In this document: positions 33,258 through 43,100 of the stretch, piece by piece
Layout: the number at the start of each line of letters is the position of its first letter
Position numbering within the stretch: the first letter of the stretch is position 1
Source of the DNA: Palsa-892 sp035556215
Lineage (GTDB): Bacteria; Pseudomonadota; Alphaproteobacteria; Rhizobiales; Xanthobacteraceae
Assembly: GCA_035556215.1 (NCBI GenBank)
Contig: DATMFI010000001.1
Coordinates: 6,772 to 70,771 of the forward strand
Direction: 5' to 3'
DNA: 64,000 nucleotides
Made by a program: the position numbers and the translations under genes
The notes under the pieces: model-generated
What the model saw: the letters and a program-made list of their open reading frames with translations, nothing else
Database searches by the model: none
What the model was told of the DNA's origin: nothing

Positions 33258-34400
33258 ATGATCGTGCGTCAGTTCCTTCGCTGGATTCAGACCGCCGCGC
33301 CCGGTGAACGGGCGGACGCCACCAACGCCCTCGCGCGCGCCTATCTTTACTCCGAGCTTACGCAGGAAGATCGTCTCGCCGCCGAAGCGGCGATGACGGT
33401 GCTGCTCGACGATCCGTCGCCGCTGGTGCGCAAGGCGCTTGCCGATGCGCTCGCGGGCTCCGACATGGCGCCGCGCAGCGTCGTTCTCTCGCTCGCGCAG
33501 GACCAGCCGGATATTGCCGAAACCATCGTCGGACGCTCGCCGCTGCTTGGCGACGCCGAGCTTGTCGATCTTGCGGCCAGCGGCGGCGAAAAGATTCAGT
33601 GTGCGATCGCGGCGCGCTCGCCGCTCTCGCGTGTGGTGGCGGCGGCGCTCGCCGAAGTCGGCGGAGCGGCGGCCTGTTTGACCCTGATCGAAAACTTCGA
33701 TGCGCAATTCGACGCCGAGGAAATCGCGCGGATCGCCGAGCGTCACGGGCATCTGGCGGCCGTGCGCGAAGAATTGCTTGCCCGTGACGACCTTCCGGCC
33801 GAGACGCGCCAGATGCTGGTCGCCAAGCTCTCGGATACGTTGGCGCGCTTTGTTGCTCACAAGGAATGGCTGCCTTCGGATCGCGCCGAACACGTCACCC
33901 GCGAGGCCTGCGATCGCGCGACCGTGGTGCTGGCGTCCGAGACGCGTGACGATGAGGTCGCGGCGCTCGTGCAGCATCTCGTCGAAACCGGGCAGCTTAC
34001 CGGGGCACTTGTGCTGCGGGCACTGGTTGCCGGCAATCTTCGCTTTTTCGTCGAGGCGCTGGCGCAGCTTTCGGGCTGTGACGTGCGGCGCGTCGAGGCG
34101 ATCGTTTCGGATCGCTCGGGTCACGGCTTCGAGGCGCTCTATCGTCAATCGGGCCTGCCGCAGGCGGCCTTGCGCGGCTTCCGCGCGGCGCTCGAAGTGA
34201 TTTATGAGTCGGATACGAGCGCCAATCTTCTGGGGCACGCCGTCTTCCGCCGCCGCATGGTCGAGAATGTGCTCGCGCGGTGCGAGCGCACGGGCGAGGG
34301 CGATCTCGATCATCTCTACGCGATGCTGCGCAAGTTCGCCGGCGAAGCGGCGCGCGAGGAAGCGCGGCTTTATGCGGCGGATCTTCTCGCCGCGGCCTGA
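33258..34400 (+). CDS. DUF2336 HEAT-like repeat protein
   Basis: The 380-residue all-helical protein has DUF2336 features: TNALARAYLYSELTQEDRLA and AAMTVLLDDPSPLVRKALADAL at the N-terminus (HEAT-like), then repeated IAARSPL-type segments. It is common in Rhizobiales and linked by context to signalling or cell-cycle genes, but its function is unproven. ATG 33258 (GTG 33255 is possible) was chosen over a longer frame. It ends 12 bases from the convergent Hpt gene. Confidence 0.85.
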   Translation: MIVRQFLRWIQTAAPGERADATNALARAYLYSELTQEDRLAAEAAMTVLLDDPSPLVRKALADALAGSDMAPRSVVLSLAQDQPDIAETIVGRSPLLGDAELVDLAASGGEKIQCAIAARSPLSRVVAAALAEVGGAAACLTLIENFDAQFDAEEIARIAERHGHLAAVREELLARDDLPAETRQMLVAKLSDTLARFVAHKEWLPSDRAEHVTREACDRATVVLASETRDDEVAALVQHLVETGQLTGALVLRALVAGNLRFFVEALAQLSGCDVRRVEAIVSDRSGHGFEALYRQSGLPQAALRGFRAALEVIYESDTSANLLGHAVFRRRMVENVLARCERTGEGDLDHLYAMLRKFAGEAAREEARLYAADLLAAA

Positions 34401-34412
34401 TTTGCGGCGGGT

Positions 34413-34997
34413 TTAAAGTTTGGGCGCGGCGACTTTCGGCAGGGAAGCAAGATCGCCCGTTTTGGCCGAGGATTTCGCAAGATATTCGCGAACGAGCTTG
34501 CCGAGCCGCCGGTAGATTTCATTGCCGGTGCGATCGTCCGCCTGATGCACGCCCTCGCGCACCACGGCCCGCACCGCATCGACATGCGCGTCAATCAGCG
34601 TCATGGGAATGTGCGCGGTATCCGGCGCGCGGGTGATGAGCTGGCACAGCGAATCCGCGATCTTGCCGGCGAGGGGGTAGCCGAACACATCGGCATGGCC
34701 GATGACGTCGTGCGCCGAATTGAACAGTTGCTCGATCAGCGCCGGGGTCTTGCCTTTTTCACGGATTTCGCCGCGCACCGCTTCGAGCGTGTCGCATTCG
34801 GCATTCATCCAGCCGCGAAATTCCTTCTTGATCTGGTTGAGCGCGGTTTCGGCGCGCGCGATGGGATCGGTCGCGATCTCCATCGAGTCGCCGGTGCGGC
34901 TGACGAAGGATTTCAGACGGTTGGGCGGAACGATGACGGTGTGGTCGTCGTATTGGGTTTCGCTGATGCGCGGATTCGGAAGATTGGTCTTCGCCAT
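34413..34997 (-). CDS. Hpt (histidine phosphotransfer) domain protein
   Basis: The 194-residue protein has a disordered N-terminus (MAKTNLPNPRISETQYDDHT) and an Hpt domain centred on LFNSAHDVIGHADVFGYPLA. The phospho-accepting His is that of AHD, followed by the G-H-A turn typical of HPt bundles. It could relay phosphate to or from the response regulator 5 bases upstream on the same strand. No sensor kinase is adjacent. Confidence 0.82.
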   Translation of the reverse strand: MAKTNLPNPRISETQYDDHTVIVPPNRLKSFVSRTGDSMEIATDPIARAETALNQIKKEFRGWMNAECDTLEAVRGEIREKGKTPALIEQLFNSAHDVIGHADVFGYPLAGKIADSLCQLITRAPDTAHIPMTLIDAHVDAVRAVVREGVHQADDRTGNEIYRRLGKLVREYLAKSSAKTGDLASLPKVAAPKL

Positions 34998-35002
34998 AGG
35001 AC

Positions 35003-35581
35003 TTACTCGGCGCTGGCGGCTGCCTTGCCGTTTTGTACGCGGCCGAGAATGCGGCTGTCGATCGGCGCGATCGGGATGGTCTCGGAGCCTTCTTCGCCCT
35101 TGCGGCGCTCCGGCCCGGAGTAGTTGGTGTTGACGTTGCGGCGCCGGTCGGGGCCGAAATAGGTCGCGGTCTTGATGAAGGGCCGCGGCGCAAGCACCAC
35201 GCTCAAGATGCGCTCGTAGAGCGCTTTCGCGGCAATGGGCTTCGTCAGGAATTCGGTGACGCCGGCATCGCGCGCGCGCATGACGCGACTCTTCTCCGAA
35301 TGGCCGGAGAGCATGATGATCGGCACATACGGGTTCGCATTCGAATCCGGCTTGCGGATCATCTGCGTCAATTCGAGCCCGTCGAGAATCGGCATCGCCC
35401 AGTCGGTGATGACGATGTCGGGGTTATGGCTATTGAAACCCTCGAGCCCCGTTGCGCCGTCCTCTGCCTCGTAGATCTCGCGCGAGCCGAAGCCGTGCAG
35501 AAGCTGCCGCACGATGCGGCGCATGTGCATATTGTCGTCGACGACGAGGAAACGCAGGCGCTGAAATTCGATCCGGATCAT
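35003..35581 (-). CDS. Response regulator with receiver domain and unusual C-terminal tail
   Basis: The receiver domain is complete: VVDDN (acid pocket), IVITDWAMP (phospho-acceptor Asp), MLSGHSEKSRV (Thr/Ser switch) and FLTKPI (Lys). The remaining 60 residues have no DNA-binding domain; they hold two FGPDRRR/SGPERRK-type motifs (ATYFGPDRRRNVNTNY and SGPERRKGEE), often seen in CheY-like regulators of this group. It is 5 bases upstream of the Hpt gene, suggesting a phosphorelay unit. Confidence 0.9.
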   Translation of the reverse strand: MIRIEFQRLRFLVVDDNMHMRRIVRQLLHGFGSREIYEAEDGATGLEGFNSHNPDIVITDWAMPILDGLELTQMIRKPDSNANPYVPIIMLSGHSEKSRVMRARDAGVTEFLTKPIAAKALYERILSVVLAPRPFIKTATYFGPDRRRNVNTNYSGPERRKGEEGSETIPIAPIDSRILGRVQNGKAAASAE

Positions 35582-35680
35582 GGCTCGCTCCCGCAGCCGA
35601 GGAGCCGGCGCGGCTTCGACGCCATTGGGCCAAAACAGCGTTAATTTTTCGGTAATCGGGCTTTTGCGGCCGGACCGGCT

Positions 35681-36463
35681 TCAGCCGCCGAACTGCTCGG
35701 TCAGCACGCGCTCGTCCATGTTGCGGTTGGGATCGAACAGCATGGTCATGGAGGAGGTCTTGTCCATACGGACCCGCACCGCCACGACCGAGCGGACCTC
35801 GAAGTGATCGGCGACGGCGCTCACGGGGCGTTTCTCGGCTTCCAGCACCGCGATCTCGACGCGAGCGGTGTCCGGCAGCAGGGCGCCGCGCCAGCGCCGC
35901 GGCCGGAACGGGCTGATCGGGGTGAGGGCGAGGAGCGTTGCCGAGAGCGGCAGGATGGGGCCGTGGGCGGAGAAATTGTAGGCCGTGGAGCCCGCGGGGG
36001 TTGCGACCAGAATGCCGTCGGCAATCAGCTCGGGCAGGCGTACCTTGCCGTCGATCGAAAGCCGGAGTTTTGCGGCCTGGTGTTTCTCGCGCAGAAGCGA
36101 AACTTCATTGAGAGCGGGCGCCCGATACTGTTTTCCTTGATCATCGACCGCGTCCATGATGAGCGGATGGATGATCGCGCGCTGCGCGGCGGCGATCCGC
36201 TCCTTCAGATGGTCGAGCGAAAAGTCGTTCATCAGGAACGCAACCGAACCGCGGTTCATGCCGTAGATCGGCTTGCCGCTGTCGCGGAAGCGGTGGAGCG
36301 TTTGCAGCATCTGGCCGTCGCCACCGAGTGCGACGACGACATCGGCCTGCTCGGGCGCAGCATTGCCGTAGCGCTTCACGAGTTCGGCGCAGGCGGCCGC
36401 AGCCTCGTCATGCGGGCTCGCGACGAAGGCGATCTTGTCGTAGGTTTGCACAGGCCTATTCAT
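35681..36463 (-). CDS. nadK: NAD kinase
   Basis: The 260-residue enzyme phosphorylates NAD to NADP. The ATP/polyphosphate motif GGDGQMLQTLHRF, GKPIYGMNRGSVAFLMND, NEVSLLRE and TPAGSTAYNFSAHGPIL are intact. The C-terminal LTPISPFRPRRWRGALLP is also a family feature. Its start at 36463 is only 15 bases from the divergent cutA start, leaving little room for two promoters. Confidence 0.96.
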   Translation of the reverse strand: MNRPVQTYDKIAFVASPHDEAAAACAELVKRYGNAAPEQADVVVALGGDGQMLQTLHRFRDSGKPIYGMNRGSVAFLMNDFSLDHLKERIAAAQRAIIHPLIMDAVDDQGKQYRAPALNEVSLLREKHQAAKLRLSIDGKVRLPELIADGILVATPAGSTAYNFSAHGPILPLSATLLALTPISPFRPRRWRGALLPDTARVEIAVLEAEKRPVSAVADHFEVRSVVAVRVRMDKTSSMTMLFDPNRNMDERVLTEQFGG

Positions 36464-36478
36464 GGATGCTGCAACGGA

Positions 36479-36805
36479 ATGAACGACGAACCGGTACTTT
36501 TATATACGACCTATCCATCGGTTGTCGAAGCCGAGGCGAGCGGGCGGAAAATCGTCGAAAGCGGTCTTGCGGCCTGCGTTAACGTTATTCCCGGCATGCG
36601 TTCGATCTATCGCTGGCAGGGCAAGGTCGAGCAGGCGGACGAGGCGGTGATGATCGTGAAGACGCGAATGTCGCTCGCGGAGAAGGTCACCGCCGCCGTC
36701 AAGTCGGGTCACAGCTACGAGACGCCGGCGGTGCTGGTGCTTCCCATTCTCGGCGGCAGCCAGCCCTATATCGACTGGCTGCTCGCCGAAACGAAAAGCG
36801 TTTAG
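36479..36805 (+). CDS. cutA: Divalent-cation tolerance protein CutA1
   Basis: ATG 36479. The 108-residue trimeric protein has LLYTTYPSVVEAEASGRKIV, LAACVNVIPGMRSIYRWQGK and TPAVLVLPILGGSQPYIDWL, all CutA1 hallmarks. It is associated with copper/divalent-metal tolerance, although its mechanism is unclear. The ribosome-binding site is weak (ACGGA). Confidence 0.94.
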   Translation: MNDEPVLLYTTYPSVVEAEASGRKIVESGLAACVNVIPGMRSIYRWQGKVEQADEAVMIVKTRMSLAEKVTAAVKSGHSYETPAVLVLPILGGSQPYIDWLLAETKSV

Positions 36806-36807
36806 GG

Positions 36808-38697
36808 TTAGAGCTTCATCTTCATGCCGACGAGATAGGTTGCGGGCTGCCCGCGGAAACCGTACGGCGTTTCGTAGTGACGGTCGAAAATATTATCGCC
36901 GCGCACATAAACCGTCGTGGTGGCATTTAACTCATAGGACAGGATTGCATTGACGATGGTGTAGCCGGGCACGTTCACGCGCGTTGCCGTGATAAAGTCC
37001 GAGAAATTATCCTGCATCACGCCGTTATAGACCATGTTGGCGGTGAAGCGCGTGCGCTGATCGGGCGACTTCAGCGTCGCGCTGAGGCTGCCGGAGTTTC
37101 TCGGGCGCAGGAGATCCTGCAGTCCGTCCGATTGATGCGCGTCGGTGTAGGTGTATGTCGCGTTGATCTGCAACCAGTCATACGGCGAATATTTCACCGA
37201 GGCTTCCACGCCCTCGCGCGGAGATATGCCGGGCAGGTTGACCGCCTGGATCAGGCCGGGGCCGGCGCTGACCGTGGCGATCATGTTCTGAAAGCGCGAC
37301 GCGAAGTAGGTGACGTCGGTCACCAGCACGCCCTTTATCCAGGTCTGCTCGATGCCGAAGTCCCAGCCCACCGACGACTCCGGCTGAAGACCGGGGTTCG
37401 GCACGAAAATCGAGAAGGCCGAATACATCTCGTTGAAGGTCGGGTTGGTGACGCCCTTGCCGATGCTCGAATGCAGGCGCGTGCCGGTGCCGAGCTTCTG
37501 CGAAGCGGTGAGGCGCCAGGTCGTCACGTCGGCGAACGTGTCGCTGAAATCGCGTCGCAAAGCGCCCGAAAGGCTAAGGCCCGTCGGCATTTCGATGATG
37601 TGCTCGAGCGCGACGCCGGTGCGGCCGCGTTCGGCATCGACGCCGCTCGTATCCTTGAAGGTTTCGGTGCGCTTGTCGACGAGGACGGATGTCGTGTTGG
37701 CGAAAACGCCGAGGTTGTAGTTGAGCGAGCCCTTGTAATCGGCGCCGCTGATATTCGATTTGGTGGCGTAGTAGTTGAACGGCGCGAAAGCCGGAATGTT
37801 GTCGGAATAGTTTTCCTGATTGGTATAGACGCCGAAGCGCTGCACGAAATGGCCATCGAGCGCCTTGTGCGTGGCGGCAATCCGCGCGCTGTTATTCAAG
37901 AACGTGTCGTACTGATAACCGTCGGAGGGGGCGGTCGACATCAGGCCGGGATCGAGCTGGGCGAAGCGCCGCTGCGAGCGGAACGTGCCCTCGACGTTCA
38001 GATTCTCGTTGATGTCGGCGCCGAGCTTGGTCGATACCGAATAGGAGCGGTGGTCGTCTTTTTCGCTGCCGTTTCGCGCGATGTTGTAGCCGCCGGTCGA
38101 GAAGTTCTGCGCAGTGACGGCGCCATAAAGCGCGCCGTTCGAGCCGCGCACGCTGACGCTCTCCATGTTGGTGCCGCGTGAGCCGTATTCGGCGCGTGCG
38201 GTGACTTCAGGCTTCGCGAGACCGCGGCCGGACTTGGTGTAAATCGCGATCACACCCGAATGCGCGCTCGAGCCATAGATGCCGGACTGCGGCCCGCGCA
38301 GGATTTCGATGCGATCGATGTCGTCGAGGTGATAGTCGGCAAAATCGAAACCGAGATCGGACAGGTTCGCGACCGGAACGTCGTCGATCAGCACTTGCAA
38401 GTGGTTGGTTTCGCCGCCGCGAATACGAATTTGTGTCAACCCGCCGCCGCTGCCCGTGGATATGACGGTGACACCCGGCACGATGCGCAAGGCGTCGGCG
38501 ACATTCGTGAAGCCGCGGGCGCGCAGATCGTCACCCTTGAGCACCGTGTTGGAGGTGCCGACGCGGTCGGCTTCAACCGGCGTTTGACTTGCGGAGATGA
38601 CGAGTTCGGGCAGGGTTTCCTGCGCGAGCGCCGCCGTGGCGGAAAGTCCGAGCAGGAAAGCTAGCGTGAACGTAGAGAAATTCGATTTGAAAGACAT
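36808..38697 (-). CDS. btuB: TonB-dependent vitamin B12 receptor (BtuB-like)
   Basis: The 629-residue outer-membrane protein has a signal peptide (TFTLAFLLGLSATAALAQ), a TonB box (TLPELVISASQ), the plug (DVPVANLSDLGFDFADYHLD, ILRGPQSGIYGSSAHSGV) and a 22-strand barrel ending with a C-terminal aromatic/Leu signature (YLVGMKMKL). It is preceded by a cobalamin riboswitch, so cobalamin or a corrinoid is the likely substrate. ATG 38697 was selected because the signal peptide begins there; an upstream ATG at 38751 would add 18 residues. Confidence 0.93.
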   Translation of the reverse strand: MSFKSNFSTFTLAFLLGLSATAALAQETLPELVISASQTPVEADRVGTSNTVLKGDDLRARGFTNVADALRIVPGVTVISTGSGGGLTQIRIRGGETNHLQVLIDDVPVANLSDLGFDFADYHLDDIDRIEILRGPQSGIYGSSAHSGVIAIYTKSGRGLAKPEVTARAEYGSRGTNMESVSVRGSNGALYGAVTAQNFSTGGYNIARNGSEKDDHRSYSVSTKLGADINENLNVEGTFRSQRRFAQLDPGLMSTAPSDGYQYDTFLNNSARIAATHKALDGHFVQRFGVYTNQENYSDNIPAFAPFNYYATKSNISGADYKGSLNYNLGVFANTTSVLVDKRTETFKDTSGVDAERGRTGVALEHIIEMPTGLSLSGALRRDFSDTFADVTTWRLTASQKLGTGTRLHSSIGKGVTNPTFNEMYSAFSIFVPNPGLQPESSVGWDFGIEQTWIKGVLVTDVTYFASRFQNMIATVSAGPGLIQAVNLPGISPREGVEASVKYSPYDWLQINATYTYTDAHQSDGLQDLLRPRNSGSLSATLKSPDQRTRFTANMVYNGVMQDNFSDFITATRVNVPGYTIVNAILSYELNATTTVYVRGDNIFDRHYETPYGFRGQPATYLVGMKMKL

Positions 38698-38893
38698 GGT
38701 TCGCCCCCAGCGAATGTCGGGATTGGACAGGTCGCGGAGGCGCGAACGCAAGACGGACTTCCGGGTCCGGCGTTGTCACTCTCGAAATCGAAGGGCGTTT
38801 TCACTTTCGCGCTCCGCAACGGTTGACTTCAGGCAGTCACCGCTGCGGACGAGCCGCTCCATGCGCGCTTCCCGCACGCCGGATGGATGACCA

Positions 38894-39076
38894 GTGCAGA
38901 CCGGTCTCCTGGCTCGCGGGTATTCGCCCCGATCCGCCTTCCCGGACTCGCGTCCAGTGGCATTTGGATGGAGCAACCCGCCTACAGTTGCGGGAGCAGC
39001 CGCGGAATTGGCAAATAAATCAGTGCCTTACCGCGTTCCCATATGGCCTGACCCCAAGAGATCAGGCCGTCTGCAC
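38894..39076 (-). ncRNA. Cobalamin (AdoCbl) riboswitch upstream of btuB
   Basis: Read on the minus strand, it contains the conserved GGGAACGCGGT near the start, then CGGCTGCTCCCGCAACTGTA, ATGCCACTGG, and the B12 box AGCCAGGAGACCGGTCTGC at the end. The closing P1 helix pairs GTGCAGAC (39076-39069, minus strand) with GTCTGCAC (38901-38894): eight perfect base pairs. It lies about 195 bases before the receptor start. High cobalamin is expected to shut expression off. Confidence 0.95.
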
Positions 39077-39084
39077 CTGAGGGG

Positions 39085-39113
39085 ATAAGATGCGACTGTT
39101 AGGGAGCTGTCAA
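39085..39113 (-). promoter_or_regulatory. Sigma-70-like promoter of the riboswitch-btuB transcript
   Basis: On the minus strand TTGACA (39113-39108) and TCTTAT (39090-39085) are separated by 17 bases. The riboswitch starts about 10 bases after the -10 box, exactly where the transcript should begin. Confidence 0.8.
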
Positions 39114-39133
39114 CTATCCAGGGCTGGAAAAAG

Positions 39134-39153
39134 ATATAAAGATATCTTTATAT
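39134..39153. promoter_or_regulatory. Perfect 20-bp AT-rich palindrome upstream of metF
   Basis: ATATAAAGATATCTTTATAT is an exact inverted repeat with no spacer. It sits 68 bases before metF. ArsR-family repressors bind palindromes with this ATATnnnATATnnnATAT look, and ArsR-type regulators (for example the SAH-responsive SahR) commonly govern metF/metH in proteobacteria. No arsR gene is next to metF here, so the regulator must be encoded elsewhere. Confidence 0.6.
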
Positions 39154-39221
39154 GACCTATATAAACGGGTTAGAAGCCTGCGTCCGGCAGACTGCCGCGA
39201 TCCCGCTAACCGAGAGGCCAG

Positions 39222-40127
39222 ATGTCCGAACCGATCCGCCAAAGCCGCGTGCGCCATAGCCCGATCTCGGTGTCGTTCGAATTCTTTCCGCCGAAAACAC
39301 CGGAGATGGAAGCGACACTGTGGAACTCGATCGAGCGGCTCGCGCCGCTGTCGCCGAATTTCGTTTCGGTGACTTATGGCGCGGCGGGCTCGACGCGCGA
39401 GCGAACGCATTCGACGATCGTGCGGATGCTGAAGGAGACGGACCTGAAACCGGCGGCGCATCTCACTTGCGTCGCTGCGACCAAGGAAGAGATCGACGAG
39501 GTCGTCAAAGGCTATTGGGACGCGGGCGTGCGTCACATCGTGGCGCTGCGCGGCGATCCGCCCGAAGGGCCGGGGACGAAATATGCGCCGCATCCCGGCG
39601 GCTACGCCTATACCAAAGATCTGATCGGCGGCCTGAAGAAGGCCGGCGACTTTGAGGTTTCGGTTTCGGCCTATCCGGAAAGACATCCGGAGAGCCCATC
39701 GGTCGAGTTCGAGCTCGATCTTCTGAAGGAAAAAGTGGACGCCGGCGCGAGCCGCGCGATCACGCAGTTCTTCTTCGATAACGAGGTCTATTTCCGCTAC
39801 CTCGATAAAGTCCGGGCGCGCGGCATCAGCGTGCCGGTTGTGCCGGGCATTCTGCCGGTGCAAAATTTCAGCCAGGCGCGCAAGTTTGCCGAACAATGCG
39901 GCACTTCGGTGCCGGGATGGCTCGCGCGCCGCTTCGAAGGTCTCGACGACGATCCGGCGACGCGAAAACTGATCGCGGCTTCCGTCGCGGCCGAGCAGGT
40001 GCTCGACCTTGTCGATCGCGGCGTTCGCGATTTCCATTTTTATACCTTGAACCGCGCAGATCTTGTCTACGCGGTTTGTCATCTCCTGGGTTTGAGACCC
40101 CAAGCCAGCAACGAGAAGGCGGCGTAA
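39222..40127 (+). CDS. metF: 5,10-Methylenetetrahydrofolate reductase
   Basis: The 301-residue flavoenzyme reduces CH2-THF to CH3-THF, the methyl donor for MetH. Key motifs: ISVSFEFFPPKTPEMEATLW near the start, FVSVTYGAAGS (about 47), HLTCVAATKEEI, IVALRGDPP and ITQFFFDNEVYFRYLDKVR. It ends in TAATG, overlapping the metH start by one base. B12-dependent methionine synthesis is therefore one operon. Confidence 0.97.
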   Translation: MSEPIRQSRVRHSPISVSFEFFPPKTPEMEATLWNSIERLAPLSPNFVSVTYGAAGSTRERTHSTIVRMLKETDLKPAAHLTCVAATKEEIDEVVKGYWDAGVRHIVALRGDPPEGPGTKYAPHPGGYAYTKDLIGGLKKAGDFEVSVSAYPERHPESPSVEFELDLLKEKVDAGASRAITQFFFDNEVYFRYLDKVRARGISVPVVPGILPVQNFSQARKFAEQCGTSVPGWLARRFEGLDDDPATRKLIAASVAAEQVLDLVDRGVRDFHFYTLNRADLVYAVCHLLGLRPQASNEKAA

Positions 40128-43100
40128 TGAGCGATTTACCGAAAGTGGACGGAGCCGAAGTCAAACGCGCGCTGAACGAAGCGGCGCGCGAACGCATTCT
40201 CGTGCTCGACGGCGCGATGGGCACGATGATCCAGGCGCTCGGCTTCGACGAGACGGCCTTTCGCGGCGCGCGCTTCGACGCATGGAATCGCGAAGTAAAG
40301 GGCAACAACGATCTTCTGAACATCACGCAGCCGGCGGCGATCCGCGAGATCCACCACAAATACTTCAAGGCCGGCGCCGACATCGTCGAGACGAATACGT
40401 TCTCCTCGACGCGCATCGCGCAAGCCGATTACGGCATGGAGGAGATCGCTTACGAGCTGAACGTCATGGGCGCGAAGCTCGCGCGCGAGGCCGCCGAGCT
40501 TGCGCAGAAGGAAGACGGCAAACGCCGCTTCGTTGCGGGCGCGCTTGGGCCGACGAACCGCACGGCGTCGATTTCGCCGGACGTTTCCAATCCCGGTTTC
40601 CGCGCCGTTACCTTCGATCAGCTGGTCGAAGCTTATTACGAGCAGGCGCGCGGCCTCGCGGACGGCGGCGCCGAGATCATGCTCGTCGAGACGATCTTCG
40701 ATACGCTGAACGCCAAGGCGGCGATCTTCGCGATTGAAAAGCTTTACGCCGAGCGCGGCATTCGCCTGCCGGTGATGATCTCCGGCACGATCACCGATTT
40801 GTCGGGCCGCACGCTGTCGGGCCAGACGCCGGCGGCGTTCTGGAATTCGGTTTCGCATGCCGAGCCGTTTTCGATCGGTCTCAACTGCGCGCTTGGCGCG
40901 AAGGAAATGCGCGCACATATCGCGGAGCTCGGCCGTGTCGCCGATACGCTGGTCTGCGCCTATCCCAACGCGGGCCTGCCCAACGAATTCGGCCGCTACG
41001 ACGAGAGCCCGGAATTCATGGCGGGCCTGCTCGAGGAGTTCGCATCCTCGGGCCTCGTCAATATCGTCGGCGGCTGCTGCGGCACGACGCCCGAGCACAT
41101 TCAGGCGATTGCTGAAATCGTGAAGGACAAGGCGCCGCGCACGGTGCCGGAAGTTCCGCAGCGCCTGCGGCTATCGGGCCTTGAGCCGTTTGAGCTCACG
41201 CCGGAAATTCCGTTCGTCAATGTCGGCGAACGCACCAACGTCACGGGTTCGGCGAAATTCCGGAAGCTCATCAAGGAAAACGACCTCACAGCGGCGCTCG
41301 CCATCGCGCGCGATCAGGTCGAAAACGGCGCGCAGGTCATCGACGTCAACATGGACGAAGGCCTGCTCGACTCCGAAAAGGCGATGGTGAATTTCCTCAA
41401 CCTCATCGCGTCGGAGCCGGATATCGCCAAGGTGCCGATCATGATCGACTCCTCGAAGTGGTCGATCATCGAAGCCGGCCTGAAGTGCGTGCAGGGCAAG
41501 AGCATCGTCAACTCGATCTCGATGAAAGAGGGCGAGGAGGTTTTCAGGCATCACGCCCGGCTGGTGCGTGCCTATGGCGCGGCGGTTGTCGTGATGGCCT
41601 TCGACGAGCAGGGCCAGGCCGATACGTTCGAGCGCAAGACGCAGATTTGCGCGCGGGCCTACAAGATTCTCACCGAGGAAGTCGGCTTCCCGCCCGAAGA
41701 CATCATCTTCGACCCGAACATCTTCGCGGTCGCGACGGGCATTGAGGAACATTCCAATTACGGCGTCACCTTCATCGAGGCGGCGAGATGGATCCGCGAG
41801 AATCTGCCGCATGTTCACATCTCGGGCGGCGTCTCGAACCTCTCGTTTTCGTTCCGCGGCAACGAGGCCGTGCGCGAGGCGATGCATGCGGTCTTTCTCT
41901 ATCATGCGATCAAGGCCGGCATGGACATGGGCATCGTCAACGCGGGTCAGCTCGCGGTCTATGACGATCTCAAACCGGAGCTGCGCGAAGCCTGCGAGGA
42001 TGTCGTGCTCAACCGGCGCCCGGACGCGACCGAGCGGCTGCTCTCGCTTGCCGAGCAATACAAGGGCGGCGGCAAGGAGAAGAAGGAAGCCGATCTTTCG
42101 TGGCGCGAAGGAACGGTGGAGGAGCGCATTTCGCACGCGCTGGTGAACGGCATCACGCAGTTCATCGAACAGGATACCGAAGAAGCGCGGCAGAAGGCCG
42201 AGCGTCCGCTCCATGTCATCGAGGGCCCGCTGATGGCCGGCATGAATATCGTCGGCGATCTCTTCGGCTCAGGCAAGATGTTCCTGCCGCAGGTGGTGAA
42301 GTCGGCGCGCGTCATGAAGCAGGCGGTGGCTTACCTGCTGCCGTTCATGGAAAAAGAAAAAGAAGAGAAGGGCTACGCCGACGAGCCGCCGCCGGGCAAG
42401 ATTTTGCTCGCGACGGTCAAGGGCGACGTCCATGACATCGGCAAGAACATCGTCGGCGTCGTGCTGCAGTGTAACAATTATCAGGTCATCGATCTCGGCG
42501 TGATGGTGCCGGTGCAGAAGATTCTGGAAACGGCACGCAAGGAGAAGGTCGATATCATCGGCCTTTCGGGCCTGATCACGCCGTCGCTCGACGAGATGTG
42601 CAACGTCGCGGCCGAAATGGAACGCGAAGGCTTCGACCTGCCGCTCCTGATCGGCGGGGCGACGACAAGCCGCGTGCATACCGCGGTCAAGGTCGCGCCG
42701 AATTACGTGCGCGGGCAGGCGGTCTATGTCACCGACGCGAGCCGCGCGGTCGGCGTCGTCTCGACGCTGCTCAACCCTGAGCAGCGCAAGCAATATATGT
42801 CCGAAACCCGCGCCGAATACGAGAAACTCGCGGATGCCCATGCACGCGCCGAGGACAACAAGGCGCGCGCGCCGATCGCACAGGCGCGCGAGAACGGGCT
42901 CAAGCTCGATTTCTCGAACTACACGCCGCCAAAGCCGAAATTCCTCGGCACGCGCTATTTCAAGAAATACGACCTCGCGGAATTGACGCGCACGATCGAC
43001 TGGACGCCGTTCTTCCAGTCGTGGGAGCTGAAGGGCGCATTCCCGCGCATCCTTGAAGACGAAAAGTACGGCGCCGCGGCGCGCGGGCTTTATGAAGACG

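Noticed and set aside
39896..40126. In-frame extension of metH upstream into metF
   Set aside because: The extension is a shadow frame inside metF. MetH homology starts at 40127, where TAATG couples the two genes.
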